Shown in pieces: positions 42,358 to 51,973 of a stretch of 64,000 bases of DNA. This DNA is from Neisseria sp. DTU_2020_1000833_1_SI_GRL_NUU_006 (GTDB taxonomy: Bacteria; Pseudomonadota; Gammaproteobacteria; Burkholderiales; Neisseriaceae), in the NCBI GenBank assembly GCA_032388755.1, contig CP135593.1, positions 1,550,001 through 1,614,000 of the forward strand. Direction: 5' to 3'. A program made the position numbers and the translations under genes. The first letter of the stretch is position 1. Every line of letters starts with the position of its first letter. The notes under the pieces were generated by a model, which was not told where the DNA came from, did no database searches, and saw only the letters and a program-made list of their open reading frames with translations.

Positions 42358-43479
42358 TCAGAATTTATGAACCATGCCCAAAGAAACGGCTTTTTGCTCA
42401 ACAGACCCTGTTTGGGTCGGCGTCAGGCGGGTTTTGCTGCCCAGTTTCATATAACCGGCATGAGCAAGCATAGAAGTACGTTTGCTGAATTTGTAGTTGG
42501 CACCAACTACTACTTGGTCGAATTTATCGACCAGTTTCTCGCCGCTGTTCACGCCTTTTGCCGCCCAGCCGTGGGCGTAAGTGAGGCGCGGGTTCAGGTT
42601 GCCGAAGGTATAACCCACGGTAACGGCTGCATCGGCAACTTTGACGGCTTCATTTTTACCGGCATCGGCAGTAATGTCAGCGCCTTTGTAAGTATTGAAA
42701 TCATCGGTAAAGTAACCCAGATATTTATTTGCGCTTTCATGGCCTTTGGTATATTGCGCGCCTACACCGACGAACAGGTTGTTTTTGTCATAGTAGCTTT
42801 CGATTTTAGCGATTTGTGCGGCTTTGATTTTACCGTTCTTGTCGGTGTACGCGCCTTTGTAATGGCCGTAGGCAAGGTTGGTGGTGAAACCGCTGTTTTC
42901 ATAAGTCAAACCGGCGGTATATTGTTCTTTGCTGGGTTTTTCATGTTTATATTTGTCGTCCGGATTGCGGTTGTCGCGTGGCGCGTAGGACGCATTGAAT
43001 TTGAACCCGCCGAACGAAGGACTGTCGTAGCGTACGGATGTGGTGCGCACACCGGTGCGTGTGTTGATGCCCAAACCCATCGCGTTGGTTTTATACAACC
43101 AAGGGTCGATGGTATCCATCTCGTTGAGCATATTGTTCATATTGCCGACGCGAACCTTACCGAATGAGCCTTCCAAGCCTATGAAGGAATCACGGTTGCC
43201 GAAACTTTGGCTATTGGATTCGCCCAAAATGGAAGTGCGCTGTTCCACCTGCCAGATGGCTTTGAGGTCGTCTGAGAGTTTTTCGCTGCCTTTGAAGCCG
43301 ATGCGTGAAGTATTGTCGTTGATGCGGGTTGCAGTCGCGCTTTTTTCCGTACCTTCGTTACCTTTGATTTTCACCTGTCCGGAGGTGATGGTGCTTTTAA
43401 CTTGTCCGTACAGGACAACTTCGGCGGATGCTGCAAAAGGCAAAGCCGCGATAGTCAGGGCAATAATGGCTTTTTTCAT
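42358..43479 (-). CDS. Outer-membrane porin, PorB-like
   Basis: A 373-residue general porin: signal peptide MKKAIIALTIAALPFAASA, mature start EVVLYGQVKSTI, alternating beta-strands throughout and the terminal phenylalanine (MVHKF) required for outer-membrane assembly. NTSRIGFKGSE and FGNRDSFIGLEG are typical of neisserial PorB-like trimeric porins. It is longer than most PorB, with extended loops (for example KYKHEKPSKEQY). A DUS near 43264 is translated as KLSDDL in a periplasmic turn position. Confidence 0.93.
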   Translation of the reverse strand: MKKAIIALTIAALPFAASAEVVLYGQVKSTITSGQVKIKGNEGTEKSATATRINDNTSRIGFKGSEKLSDDLKAIWQVEQRTSILGESNSQSFGNRDSFIGLEGSFGKVRVGNMNNMLNEMDTIDPWLYKTNAMGLGINTRTGVRTTSVRYDSPSFGGFKFNASYAPRDNRNPDDKYKHEKPSKEQYTAGLTYENSGFTTNLAYGHYKGAYTDKNGKIKAAQIAKIESYYDKNNLFVGVGAQYTKGHESANKYLGYFTDDFNTYKGADITADAGKNEAVKVADAAVTVGYTFGNLNPRLTYAHGWAAKGVNSGEKLVDKFDQVVVGANYKFSKRTSMLAHAGYMKLGSKTRLTPTQTGSVEQKAVSLGMVHKF

Positions 43480-43846
43480 ACAAACTCCTCTTTAATCAAA
43501 GAATCAAATTTAGGTCTATCGTTTTACAAAAATAAGAGACTCAAAACCAAAAACAGCAAGACCCGTGGAACAATTTGCGCAATCATAATGAACTTTCGAT
43601 ATTTAAACAATCTTTTTCATCTTGATAGGAATTATTATTCATTAGAGCTTAGACTTTTTACAACAATTCGATATTTTTTATAGTCAATTCAAATAGAAAG
43701 GCATAGCTCATCGATTCAGGACAGGCTAAAATTTTGAAATTTTAAAATTGTTTTTCCCCTGACATCCTTCTTAAAATACTAAGAATCGTTTTTCCATTTC
43801 GCAAGAATAAGACAATAGCCATTTTTATTTGAATGAATAATCCATA
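43480..43846. other. Porin upstream region
   Basis: AT-rich sequence upstream of the porin with no gene recognised and no long homopolymer of the kind that phase-varies porA. It presumably holds the porin promoter. Short AT dyads occur (for example AATTTTGAAATTTTAAAATT around 43732). Confidence 0.6.
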
Positions 43847-43904
43847 GTCGTCTGAAAATAGAAAAAGCACCTTAATTAGGGTGCTTTTTCTATTTTCAGA
43901 CGAC
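43847..43904 (-). terminator. Extended DUS hairpin after pyrG
   Basis: GTCGTCTGAAAATAGAAAAA plus GCACC pairs perfectly with its complement around TTAATTA, so a DUS pair and a conventional terminator stem are fused into one arm of about 25 bases. Confidence 0.85.
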
Positions 43905-43916
43905 CTTTTGCCGGCG

Positions 43917-45551
43917 TCAGACTTTTTTATTGTTCAACGCAGCTTTGACAAACGCGGTAAACAAAGGATGGCCTCTGCGCGGGTTGGACGTGAACTCAGG
44001 GTGGAACTGGCAGGCGAAGAACCAAGGGTGGTTCGGCAGTTCGATGGTTTCAACCAAGCGTTCGCGTCCTGCGGATACGCCGCCGATGACCAAGCCTGCC
44101 TGTTCCAGCGCGGGAACGTAGTTGTTGTTGACTTCGTAGCGGTGGCGGTGGCGTTCGCGGATGTGTTCGCTGCCATAGATTTTGGCGGCGAGGCTGCCTG
44201 CTTTCAATTCAACCTCTTGCGCGCCCAAACGCATGGTGCCGCCCAAATCGGCAGATTCGTCGCGGGTTTCGACGCTGCCGTCGGCGGTTTGCCATTCATC
44301 AATCAGGGCGACAACGGGTGCGGCGCATTTGAGGTCGAACTCGGTGGAGTTTGCGCCTTTCAAGCCTGCCACGTCGCGGGCGTATTCGATCAGCGCAATC
44401 TGCATACCGAGGCAGATGCCCAAGTATGGCACGTTGTTTTCGCGGGCGTAGCGCACGGCGGCGATTTTGCCTTCCACGCCGCGCGAACCGAAACCGCCGG
44501 GAACGAGGATGGCGTCCATGTCTTTGAGCATGGAAACGTCGCCGTTGTTTTTCTCGATGTTTTCGCTGTCAACGAAGGTGATTTGCACGTCGGTTTCGGT
44601 GTGGATACCCGCGTGTTTCAAGGCTTCGATCAGCGATTTGTAGGATTCGGTCAAATCGACGTATTTGCCGACCATGGCGATTTTGACGGTGTGTTTCGGA
44701 TTTTTGATGGCATGGACGATTTTTTTCCACGCGGTCAAATCCGCCTGTTGTACGTTGAGCTGCAATTGCTCGGTAATGATGTTGTCGATGCCTTGGTCGT
44801 GCAGCATTTCGGGGCATTCGTAGATGCTGTCCACGTCGTAGCTGCCGACAATCGCGCGCTCTTCCACGTTGCAGAACAAGGCGATTTTGCGGCGTTCGTC
44901 CGCGGGCATTTTCCTGTCCATGCGGCAAATCAGGATGTCGGGCTGCAAACCGATACTCAACATTTCTTTAACGGTATGCTGGGTCGGCTTGGTTTTGATT
45001 TCGCCGGCGGCGGCAATGTAGGGAACGTAGCTCAGGTGGGCGAACAAAGTGTTGTTGCGTCCCAACTGGCTGCGCATCTGACGGATGGCTTCCAAAAACG
45101 GCAGCGATTCAATGTCGCCGACCGTACCGCCGATTTCGACGATGGCGACATCGTAACCCGTCGCGCCTTCGTGGATGCGGCGTTTGATTTCGTCGGTAAT
45201 GTGCGGGATGACTTGAACCGTACCGCCGAGGTAGTCGCCGCGGCGTTCTTTGGCGATGACGTTTTCGTACACCTGCCCCGTGCTGAAGCTGTTGCGGCGG
45301 GTCATGGTGGCGTTGATGAAACGTTCGTAGTGTCCCAAGTCGAGGTCGGTTTCTGCGCCGTCGTCGGTCACGAACACTTCGCCGTGCTGGAACGGACTCA
45401 TGGTACCGGGATCGACGTTGATATAGGGGTCGAGCTTGAGCATGGTCACGTTCAGACCGCGCGATTCGAGGATGGTGGCAATAGAAGCGGCGGCGATACC
45501 TTTTCCGAGTGAAGATACGACGCCGCCGGTTACGAAAATAAATTTAGTCAT
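43917..45551 (-). CDS. pyrG: CTP synthase
   Basis: A 544-residue enzyme making CTP from UTP and glutamine. The N-terminal synthetase domain starts MTKFIFVTGGVVSSLGKG with the P-loop. The C-terminal class I glutaminase domain has the nucleophile in YLGICLGMQ and the HPEF histidine/glutamate pair near the end. It is complete, of normal length, and divergent from trkH. The large open frame on the other strand is a shadow. Confidence 0.97.
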   Translation of the reverse strand: MTKFIFVTGGVVSSLGKGIAAASIATILESRGLNVTMLKLDPYINVDPGTMSPFQHGEVFVTDDGAETDLDLGHYERFINATMTRRNSFSTGQVYENVIAKERRGDYLGGTVQVIPHITDEIKRRIHEGATGYDVAIVEIGGTVGDIESLPFLEAIRQMRSQLGRNNTLFAHLSYVPYIAAAGEIKTKPTQHTVKEMLSIGLQPDILICRMDRKMPADERRKIALFCNVEERAIVGSYDVDSIYECPEMLHDQGIDNIITEQLQLNVQQADLTAWKKIVHAIKNPKHTVKIAMVGKYVDLTESYKSLIEALKHAGIHTETDVQITFVDSENIEKNNGDVSMLKDMDAILVPGGFGSRGVEGKIAAVRYARENNVPYLGICLGMQIALIEYARDVAGLKGANSTEFDLKCAAPVVALIDEWQTADGSVETRDESADLGGTMRLGAQEVELKAGSLAAKIYGSEHIRERHRHRYEVNNNYVPALEQAGLVIGGVSAGRERLVETIELPNHPWFFACQFHPEFTSNPRRGHPLFTAFVKAALNNKKV

Positions 45552-45775
45552 GATGCAGTACCCATGTTGGAATACGGGATTTTACCTTTAAGCGGGTTTT
45601 CTGGCAAACGCGGGACTGTTTGCAGATGTGGTTTTCAGACGACCTGCGCTTCTGTCCTTTTACCGTATAGGCAAGGCAATAATTTGTTAAAATAACGTCT
45701 GTTTTCGATTACTGATGACGATAAGGTCGTCTGAAAATACCGGGTGGCTCGTCCGGTTTGTTAAGATTAATTGAT

Positions 45776-47233
45776 ATGTACAAGTTACTTCCCATTATCC
45801 ACATTTTGTCCAGACTGGGGCTGCTGTTTTCATTGGTGCTTGCAGTACCGACGCTGATGTCGTATTTTTTTCTGGACAACGCGTTTCCGGCGTTTGCCTA
45901 CACGGCTTTGGCGACGACGCTGACCTCTTGCGCGGTTTGGCTGCTGACCTTCCATTTCCGCCGCGAGCTGCGCCCGCGCGACGGGTTTACGTTGGTTTTA
46001 ATGCTGTGGCTGGCGTTTGCGCTGGTGGCGTCCATGCCCATTTATATTCATATACCGGGCATCAGTTTTACCGATGCGTTTTTTGAGGCAATGTCCGGAC
46101 TGACGACGACGGGCGCGACGGTCATGACAAGTTTGGACACGCTTGATCCTTCGATAAATTTTTGGCGGCATATGCTCAACTGGCTGGGCGGCATGGGTAT
46201 CATCGTGCTGGCGGTTGCGATTCTGCCGATGCTGGGCGTGGGCGGAACGCAGCTCTTCAAGGCTGAAATTCCGGGGATGGACAAGGAAAGCAAGATGGCG
46301 CCACGCATTTCGCAGGTGGCGAAAAAGCTTTGGTTCTTCTACACGTTAACGACGACGGCGGCTTTTCTGACGCTGCATTTTGCGGGGATGAGCTGGTTTG
46401 ACGCGCTTTGCCACGCGATGTCGGCGGTGTCGCTGGGCGGTTTTTCTACACACGATGCCAGCATCGCTTATTTTGATACGCTGACCGTCGAATGGGCGGT
46501 CATGTTTTTCACGCTTTGGGGCGGTGTGAACTTCGCCACGCATTTCACGGCGCTGACACGGCGTTCGCTCAAATCTTATTGGCGGGACGAGGAATGCCGC
46601 GTCCTGCTGGCGCTGTTGGCGGGCAGTATTTTGATATCGGCAGTGTATCTGTGGCAGAAAGATTTTTATGCAACCTTGGGGGATTCGCTGCGTTTTGTCA
46701 GCTTCAACTTTGTCTCCATCGGGCTGGCAAGCGGTTTTTCCAACACGGATTTCGCGCAATGGCCGCTGATCGTGTCGCTATGGATGTTTTTCCTGTCCAA
46801 TTTGCTGGCAAGCTCCGGCTCTATGGGCGGCGGCATCAAAAACGTGCGGGCATTGGTCTTGTTCAAATTCAGCCTGCGCGAGATGATGATTCTGCTGCAC
46901 CCGAAAGCGGTGCGCACGGTCAAGGTCAACGGACGCATGATTCCCGACCGCATGGCGCTGACGGTAATGGCGTTTATTTCGATTTATTTCATGACGACGA
47001 TTGTGTTCAGCTTTTTGCTGATGGCAAGCGGGATGGAGTTTATCTCCGCTTTCACCGCCGTCATCGCGTGTATTACCAATGCGGGTCCGGGCTTGGGCGA
47101 AGTCGGCCCGGCGGGCAGCTATGCGGTATTGAGCGATGTGCAGAAATGGCTGTGTTCGGCTGTGATGCTGCTGGGTCGTTTGGAAATTTTTACGGTGTTG
47201 ATCTTGCTGACGCCGGCTTATTGGAAAAAATAA
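45776..47233 (+). CDS. trkH: Trk potassium transporter membrane subunit TrkH
   Basis: A 485-residue inner-membrane protein with four repeated membrane-pore-membrane units. Filter-type segments are AMSGLTTTGATVM, AMSAVSLGGFSTHD, FVSIGLASGFSNTDF and ACITNAGPGLGEVG. It imports potassium together with TrkA. The ATG at 45776 (MYKLLPIIHILSRL) is preferred to a TTG six codons earlier. The gene is separated from trkA by about 4.4 kb. Confidence 0.95.
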   Translation: MYKLLPIIHILSRLGLLFSLVLAVPTLMSYFFLDNAFPAFAYTALATTLTSCAVWLLTFHFRRELRPRDGFTLVLMLWLAFALVASMPIYIHIPGISFTDAFFEAMSGLTTTGATVMTSLDTLDPSINFWRHMLNWLGGMGIIVLAVAILPMLGVGGTQLFKAEIPGMDKESKMAPRISQVAKKLWFFYTLTTTAAFLTLHFAGMSWFDALCHAMSAVSLGGFSTHDASIAYFDTLTVEWAVMFFTLWGGVNFATHFTALTRRSLKSYWRDEECRVLLALLAGSILISAVYLWQKDFYATLGDSLRFVSFNFVSIGLASGFSNTDFAQWPLIVSLWMFFLSNLLASSGSMGGGIKNVRALVLFKFSLREMMILLHPKAVRTVKVNGRMIPDRMALTVMAFISIYFMTTIVFSFLLMASGMEFISAFTAVIACITNAGPGLGEVGPAGSYAVLSDVQKWLCSAVMLLGRLEIFTVLILLTPAYWKK

Positions 47234-47238
47234 AGACG

Positions 47239-47278
47239 GGTCGTCTGAAAACGGATTTCCGGTTTTCAGACGACCTTT
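47239..47278 (+). terminator. DUS-pair terminator after trkH
   Basis: GGGTCGTCTGAAAAC and its complement around GGATTTCC, ending in T-residues, five bases past the stop. Confidence 0.8.
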
Positions 47279-47364
47279 TTTAATAGGGAGAACGTTACCG
47301 CCCGATTGCCAACTTGTTCAATATCCTGATTGACCCGCCGGCATCAGGCAAACGTCCCGAGCGA

Positions 47365-47810
47365 TTATTTCAGATGAATTGTCGGTTGATAGCCTTTTGC
47401 CTCTTCCGAACCATCAAACGGCACAACAACGCCATCCGCGTAGGTTACATACGCTTTGTATTTCACTGAGACATCGCCTTTAGGATTCAACGCGATAAAC
47501 GGGAACGAAGTAAATTCGCCCGCTTCCATACGGCCTTTGTAAGTAATGCTGACGATATTGCCCTCAGCATTTTTTTCAGTCGTATAAGTCCAACCCGGCA
47601 TAGGATAAACAAACAACAATTTAACGCCTTCAGCAACAACCATTTTCACTTTAGTCACCGCTTTGCTGCGATTGGTAGGCACATTCAGGCGGAAATGGTC
47701 TGATTTTCCAGAAATACACCATTAGAATTATTGCGAATCGTAACATGTGCCTGAGCGTCCATCATCAATGCAGACAGTGCCAAAGCAGAAAACAATAGCT
47801 TTATTTTCAT
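47365..47810 (-). pseudogene. YcnI/DUF1775-like exported protein, frameshifted
   Basis: The ATG at 47810 opens a signal peptide (MKIKLLFSALALSALMMDAQA) followed by HVTIRNNSNGVFLEN. That frame stops at 47685. In the next frame the homology resumes as DHFRLNVPTNRSKAVTKVKMVVAEGV and runs to IHLK at 47365. The total of 446 bases is one short of a whole number of codons, so one base appears lost near 47700-47704. DUF1775 proteins are periplasmic and often lie near copper genes; none is seen here. It could be a real inactivation or an assembly error. Confidence 0.75.
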
Positions 47811-48697
47811 TGTGTTATCTCCGTAGGAAGAATGGATAAAAAGATCATTGTTGAAGGCTTGCCCGAATCCTAGCAGAGAATGTCCATCAAAGGAGCATAT
47901 GTTCGCCTTTATTGCGCCAACAAGCGAACAGAAAGCCGAATACGCCCATTAAGGTCGTCTGAAAGACAGATTTAGGCTTTCAGACAACCTTTCGAATAAT
48001 TCGCTTGAACGACTATTCAACAGCTTTTTAAATCCTGACCCACACTACCTCAAACGCCTGCCTTGCTCCCCCCGTTACTCCCATTGCTATCGACGCAAGG
48101 AAAATACGGCAAGAATCCATAAGTTAGAAATTACAGCAGCCTTGAAATATTCCCGAAATGCCAAGACCTGGATTCCCGCCTGCGCGGGAATGAAGGCGGA
48201 GGTTTCGGCAAAAATTGCTCCTTCCGTTTTCAGACGACCTTTGCCCCATCGGTGTACATTGTAGCGTGTGCTTTGCCCACGATAATGTTGGGTAAAAGAG
48301 GTCGTCTGAAATTTTGAGTTTGATTCGTGGGTAAAGCCCACGCTACGGGTTTCTATTCTCTCCTGCTACGGTTTTTTTTGCCCGTAGGTCGGATTCTCGA
48401 ATCCGACATTTCCAAACAGCGGTTTTTCGGAAACGATAGACACATCAAATGTTTTTGTCGGATACAAGTATCCGACCTACATCTGGATTCCCGCCTGCGC
48501 GGGAATGACGGCAGAGATTTCGGCAAGAATTGCTCCTTCCGTTTTCAGATAGTCTTTTGCCTTGTCGGTGTACATTGTATCGTGGGCTTTGCCCACGATA
48601 ATGACAGCTAAAAGAGGTCGTCTGAAATTTTGGGTTTGATTCGTGGGCAAAGCCCACGCTACGGGTTTCAGACGGCCTACCCTTTTCAATTTTGTAT
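47811..48697. repeat. Repeat-rich island left of the SMI1 gene
   Basis: 887 bases without a real gene. It contains a decayed DUS pair (47951-47992), dRS3 repeats (about 48173-48192 and 48487-48506), palindromes (48388-48407, 48457-48476) and two copies of a composite unit of about 190-230 bases (about 48124-48350 and 48483-48668). The unit ends in a GTGGGCAAAGCCCACGCTAC stem and a DUS. Short frames here are translations of repeats. Confidence 0.85.
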
Positions 48698-49231
48698 TTA
48701 CTCATCTGAAAACTCATCTTCATGCCGCAAGCTGCGGATAAAGGTTTCAAAATCGGGGGCAAGTTCGACTATTTCAAAATCCAATTCTTGTTCGACAAGC
48801 ACCACTTTCGGCTCTCCGTCTTTTCCACACTCCCGGTAGTCCAGGGCAAACAGGGCATGACCTCCTGACGGGTCAGTGGCCAAATACACGCCGATAGGCG
48901 GATATTCCCATTCTTCCAGCCAAAGTTTTTGCCCCATCTTGCCGCACAAACTCCCTTCTTTTTCAAAACCGATTCCCGATACCTCGCAAATTTGCACATG
49001 ATCTTTCGCCCACGAATTTCTTTGCGTGGTCGGAAAGCAGGTTTTGACAAATATCCCGCCGTTTTGTACTGCCATCAATTCAATAAAACTTTGCGGCAAT
49101 TTATAGCCTAGTTCACTTTCTACGGCAGCCAAAATTTCAGGGGTAAACGGGGCTTCTTTGTAGTTTTTATCTGCCCAACTATCAGATTCCCATACGGAGG
49201 ACAAATCAAAATCTTTAAAAACTTGGGACAT
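48698..49231 (-). CDS. SMI1/KNR4 family protein, possible immunity protein
   Basis: A 177-residue soluble acidic protein. EILAAVESELGYKLPQSFIELMAVQNGGIF is the SMI1/KNR4 core, followed by VSGIGFE and the C-terminal APDFETFIRSL. In bacteria this superfamily commonly serves as immunity to polymorphic or contact-dependent toxins. No toxin gene is beside it. It is bracketed by direct repeats on both sides and looks lower in GC than its neighbours. Orphan immunity is a reasonable but unproven reading. Confidence 0.85.
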   Translation of the reverse strand: MSQVFKDFDLSSVWESDSWADKNYKEAPFTPEILAAVESELGYKLPQSFIELMAVQNGGIFVKTCFPTTQRNSWAKDHVQICEVSGIGFEKEGSLCGKMGQKLWLEEWEYPPIGVYLATDPSGGHALFALDYRECGKDGEPKVVLVEQELDFEIVELAPDFETFIRSLRHEDEFSDE

Positions 49232-49580
49232 AATGTTCTTCCTTATTGATTTCAGCTATAAACAGGGGTTGGGTATTCATGCCTGACTTTTACCGTCCGT
49301 CATTCCCGCGCAGGCGGGAATCCGGAAGTTTGAAGTCGCAGCAGCCTTGGAATATTTCCGAAATGCCGAGGTCTGGATTCCCGCCTGCGCGGGAATGACG
49401 GCGGAGGTTTGGGCAAAGCTCGTTGCCCTCGTTTTCAGACGGCCTTTTGCCCTGTCGGTGTACATTGTAGCATGCGGCCTCGCCCACGATAATGACTAAA
49501 AGAGGCCGTCTGAAATTTTGGGTTTGATTCGTGGGCAAAGCCCACGCTACGGGTTTCAGACGACCTCTGCCATCCCCCTT
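49232..49580. repeat. Repeat island right of the SMI1 gene
   Basis: 349 bases with dRS3 at 49302-49321 and 49377-49396 and a third copy of the composite unit (about 49331-49556) in the same orientation as the two copies on the left. It carries two uptake sequences of the AGGCCGTCTGAA dialect (about 49434 and 49503). Confidence 0.85.
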
Positions 49581-51788
49581 TTACATCTCTTCCAATTTCG
49601 CAAACTTGGTATCCAGCTCTTTCACGCCCTGTTTGCCGAAGTTGATGGTCAGTCGGGCGGATTCGCCTTTGTCCACGGCATCGATGATGACGCCGGTGCC
49701 GAATTTGGCGTGGCGGACGTTTTGTCCGATGCGGAAGCCTGCGTAGGTTTGGGGCTGTTTGTAGTCGTCGATGATTTTGTCTTTGGGGGTGGCGGCTTGG
49801 CGCGTGTTGCCGTAGCTGTCGTAGGCGGTCTTTTTGACGGACAGGTAGTGCAATACTTCGGGGGGGATTTCTTCGACGAAGCGGGAGACGATGCCGAATT
49901 GGGTTTGTCCGTGCAGCATGCGTTGTTGTGCCATGGTGATGTAGAGGCGTTTGCGGGCGCGGGTGATGGCGACGTACATGAGGCGGCGTTCTTCTTCGAG
50001 GCCGCCGCGTTCGGCAAGGCTCATTTCGCTGGGGAAGCGGCCTTCTTCCATGCCGGTGAGGAAGACGGCGTTAAATTCCAAGCCTTTGGAGGCATGGACG
50101 GTCATGAGTTGGACGGCTTTTTCGCCTGCGCCTGCTTGGTTTTCACCGGATTCGAGGGCGGCGTTGCTTAGGAAGGCGAGGATGGGGAAGGCGGGGTCGT
50201 CTGAAATGTTGTCGGGCAGGATTTCGAAGTTGCTGTCTTCGGGTTTGAATTCGATGGCGGCGTTGACGAGTTCGTCGAGGTTGTCGAGGCGGTCTTGGTT
50301 GTCGCCTTTTTGGGTTCGGTAGTGTTCGGTCACGCCGCTGTCTTTGAGGATGCCGACGATGATTTCGGACAGGGGCATTTGTCCGACTTGGTTGCGCATG
50401 GCTTCGATGAGGCGGACGAAGGCGGCGACTTTGGCGGCTTTTGCGCCGGCGTTGCAGGCTGCCTGCCAGAGGGTGATGCCTTGTTCGCTTGAGGCCGTCT
50501 GAAGGTTTTCGACGGTACGCGCGCCGATGCCGCGCGGCGGGAAGTTGATGACGCGCAAGAGGGCGTTGTCGTCGTCGGGGTTGACGGCAAGGCGCAGGTA
50601 GGCGAGCGCGTGTTTGATTTCTTGGCGTTCGTAAAAGCGCAGTCCGCCGTAGATTTTGTAGGGGATGCCGCTGCGGAACAGGCTTTGTTCGATAACGCGG
50701 GATTGGGCGTTGCTGCGGTAGAGGACGGCGATTTCGTCCAAATCCCAGCCTTCGCGTTCGAGGGCTTTGGTTTCGTCAACGATGAATTGGGCTTCTTCGA
50801 GGTCGGTAAAGGCGGAGTAGTAGCGGATTTTGTCGCCTGCCTCGGCGTCGGTGCGCAGGTTTTTGCCGAGGCGTTCGTCGTTGTTTTCGATGACGGCGTT
50901 GGCGGCGGCGAGGATGTTACCGACGGAGCGGTAGTTTTGTTCGAGTTTGACGGGCGCGTCGATGTGGAACTCTTCCATCAGCGCGGTCATGTTGCCGACG
51001 TTTGCGCCGCGGAACCGGTAGATGCTTTGGTCGTCGTCGCCGACGGCAAATACCGCCGCGTTGCCGCCCGCCATGAGTTTGAGCCAGGCGTATTGCAGCT
51101 TGTTGGTGTCTTGGAACTCGTCGACCAGAATGTGATTAAAGCGGTTTTGGTAGTGCTGGCGCAGGATTTCGTTGCTTTGCAGCATTTCGTAGCTGCGGAG
51201 CATGAGTTCGGCGAAATCGACCACGCCTTCGCGTTGGCAGATTTTGTCGTATTCGGCGTAGCATTCAATCATGCGGCTTGTGTGCGGGTCTGGCGCGCTC
51301 AACACGGAAGCGCGCAAACCGGATTCTTTTTGCGCGTTGATAAAGCCTTGCAGCGAACGCGGCGCGATGATTTCTTCGGCGATGTTGAGGCTTTTGAGCA
51401 GGCGTTTGATAAGGGAAAGCTGGTCGCTGCTGTCGAGGATTTGAAAGGAAGACGGCAGGCCGGCGTCGCGGTGGTGCAGCCGTAGAAAGCGGTGGCAGAG
51501 ACCGTGAAACGTGCCGAGCCACATGGCGCGGACGTTGATGGGAATCATCGCGCCGAGTCGGGTTTGCATCTCTTTGGCGGCTTTGTTGGTAAACGTTACC
51601 GCCATAATGCTGTGTACGCTTGCCTGACCGGTTTGCAACAGCCATGCGATGCGCGTGGTCAGCACGCGCGTCTTGCCGCTGCCCGCGCCCGCCAAAACGA
51701 GGGCGGATTGCGGCGGCCAGGTTACGGCGGAGAGTTGTTCGGGATTTAAGCCTTGCAGGAGGGCTGCGGAAGAGGATTCGGAAAACAT
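49581..51788 (-). CDS. uvrD: DNA helicase II UvrD
   Basis: A 735-residue superfamily 1A helicase acting in mismatch and excision repair. Motif I is LAGAGSGKT. Motif II is VDEFQDTN, followed by GDDDQSIYRFRGA. QNYRS is motif IV, VHASKGLEF motif V and VAITRARKRLY motif VI. The start at 51788 (MFSESSSAALLQGLNPEQ) gives the normal N-terminus; the frame stays open 53 codons further without homology. Two DUS-type sequences are embedded (about 50196 and, in the other dialect, 50492). Confidence 0.95.
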   Translation of the reverse strand: MFSESSSAALLQGLNPEQLSAVTWPPQSALVLAGAGSGKTRVLTTRIAWLLQTGQASVHSIMAVTFTNKAAKEMQTRLGAMIPINVRAMWLGTFHGLCHRFLRLHHRDAGLPSSFQILDSSDQLSLIKRLLKSLNIAEEIIAPRSLQGFINAQKESGLRASVLSAPDPHTSRMIECYAEYDKICQREGVVDFAELMLRSYEMLQSNEILRQHYQNRFNHILVDEFQDTNKLQYAWLKLMAGGNAAVFAVGDDDQSIYRFRGANVGNMTALMEEFHIDAPVKLEQNYRSVGNILAAANAVIENNDERLGKNLRTDAEAGDKIRYYSAFTDLEEAQFIVDETKALEREGWDLDEIAVLYRSNAQSRVIEQSLFRSGIPYKIYGGLRFYERQEIKHALAYLRLAVNPDDDNALLRVINFPPRGIGARTVENLQTASSEQGITLWQAACNAGAKAAKVAAFVRLIEAMRNQVGQMPLSEIIVGILKDSGVTEHYRTQKGDNQDRLDNLDELVNAAIEFKPEDSNFEILPDNISDDPAFPILAFLSNAALESGENQAGAGEKAVQLMTVHASKGLEFNAVFLTGMEEGRFPSEMSLAERGGLEEERRLMYVAITRARKRLYITMAQQRMLHGQTQFGIVSRFVEEIPPEVLHYLSVKKTAYDSYGNTRQAATPKDKIIDDYKQPQTYAGFRIGQNVRHAKFGTGVIIDAVDKGESARLTINFGKQGVKELDTKFAKLEEM

Positions 51789-51973
51789 AAATACCGCATG
51801 AAAAAAAGTAGGAATACGGTATTTTAATAGAAACGGTTTAAGGTCGTCTGAAAAAGTGCAGCGGCAGGGCAGCACTTTTCCAATCGACGGTTTGATGATG
51901 CGGCACAGAAGATATTGACAAACCGCCGCCCCTGCATATAGATTCATTAAAACATAACCAAAATGAACAACAA

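Noticed and set aside
43881..45512. 543-codon open frame on the plus strand opposite pyrG
   Set aside because: Shadow of pyrG caused by GC-biased third positions; no family content.
48087..48762. Short frames of 84, 94, 105 and 70 codons in the 48 kb repeat island
   Set aside because: They translate dRS3, DUS and stem repeats; similar peptides recur because the repeats recur.
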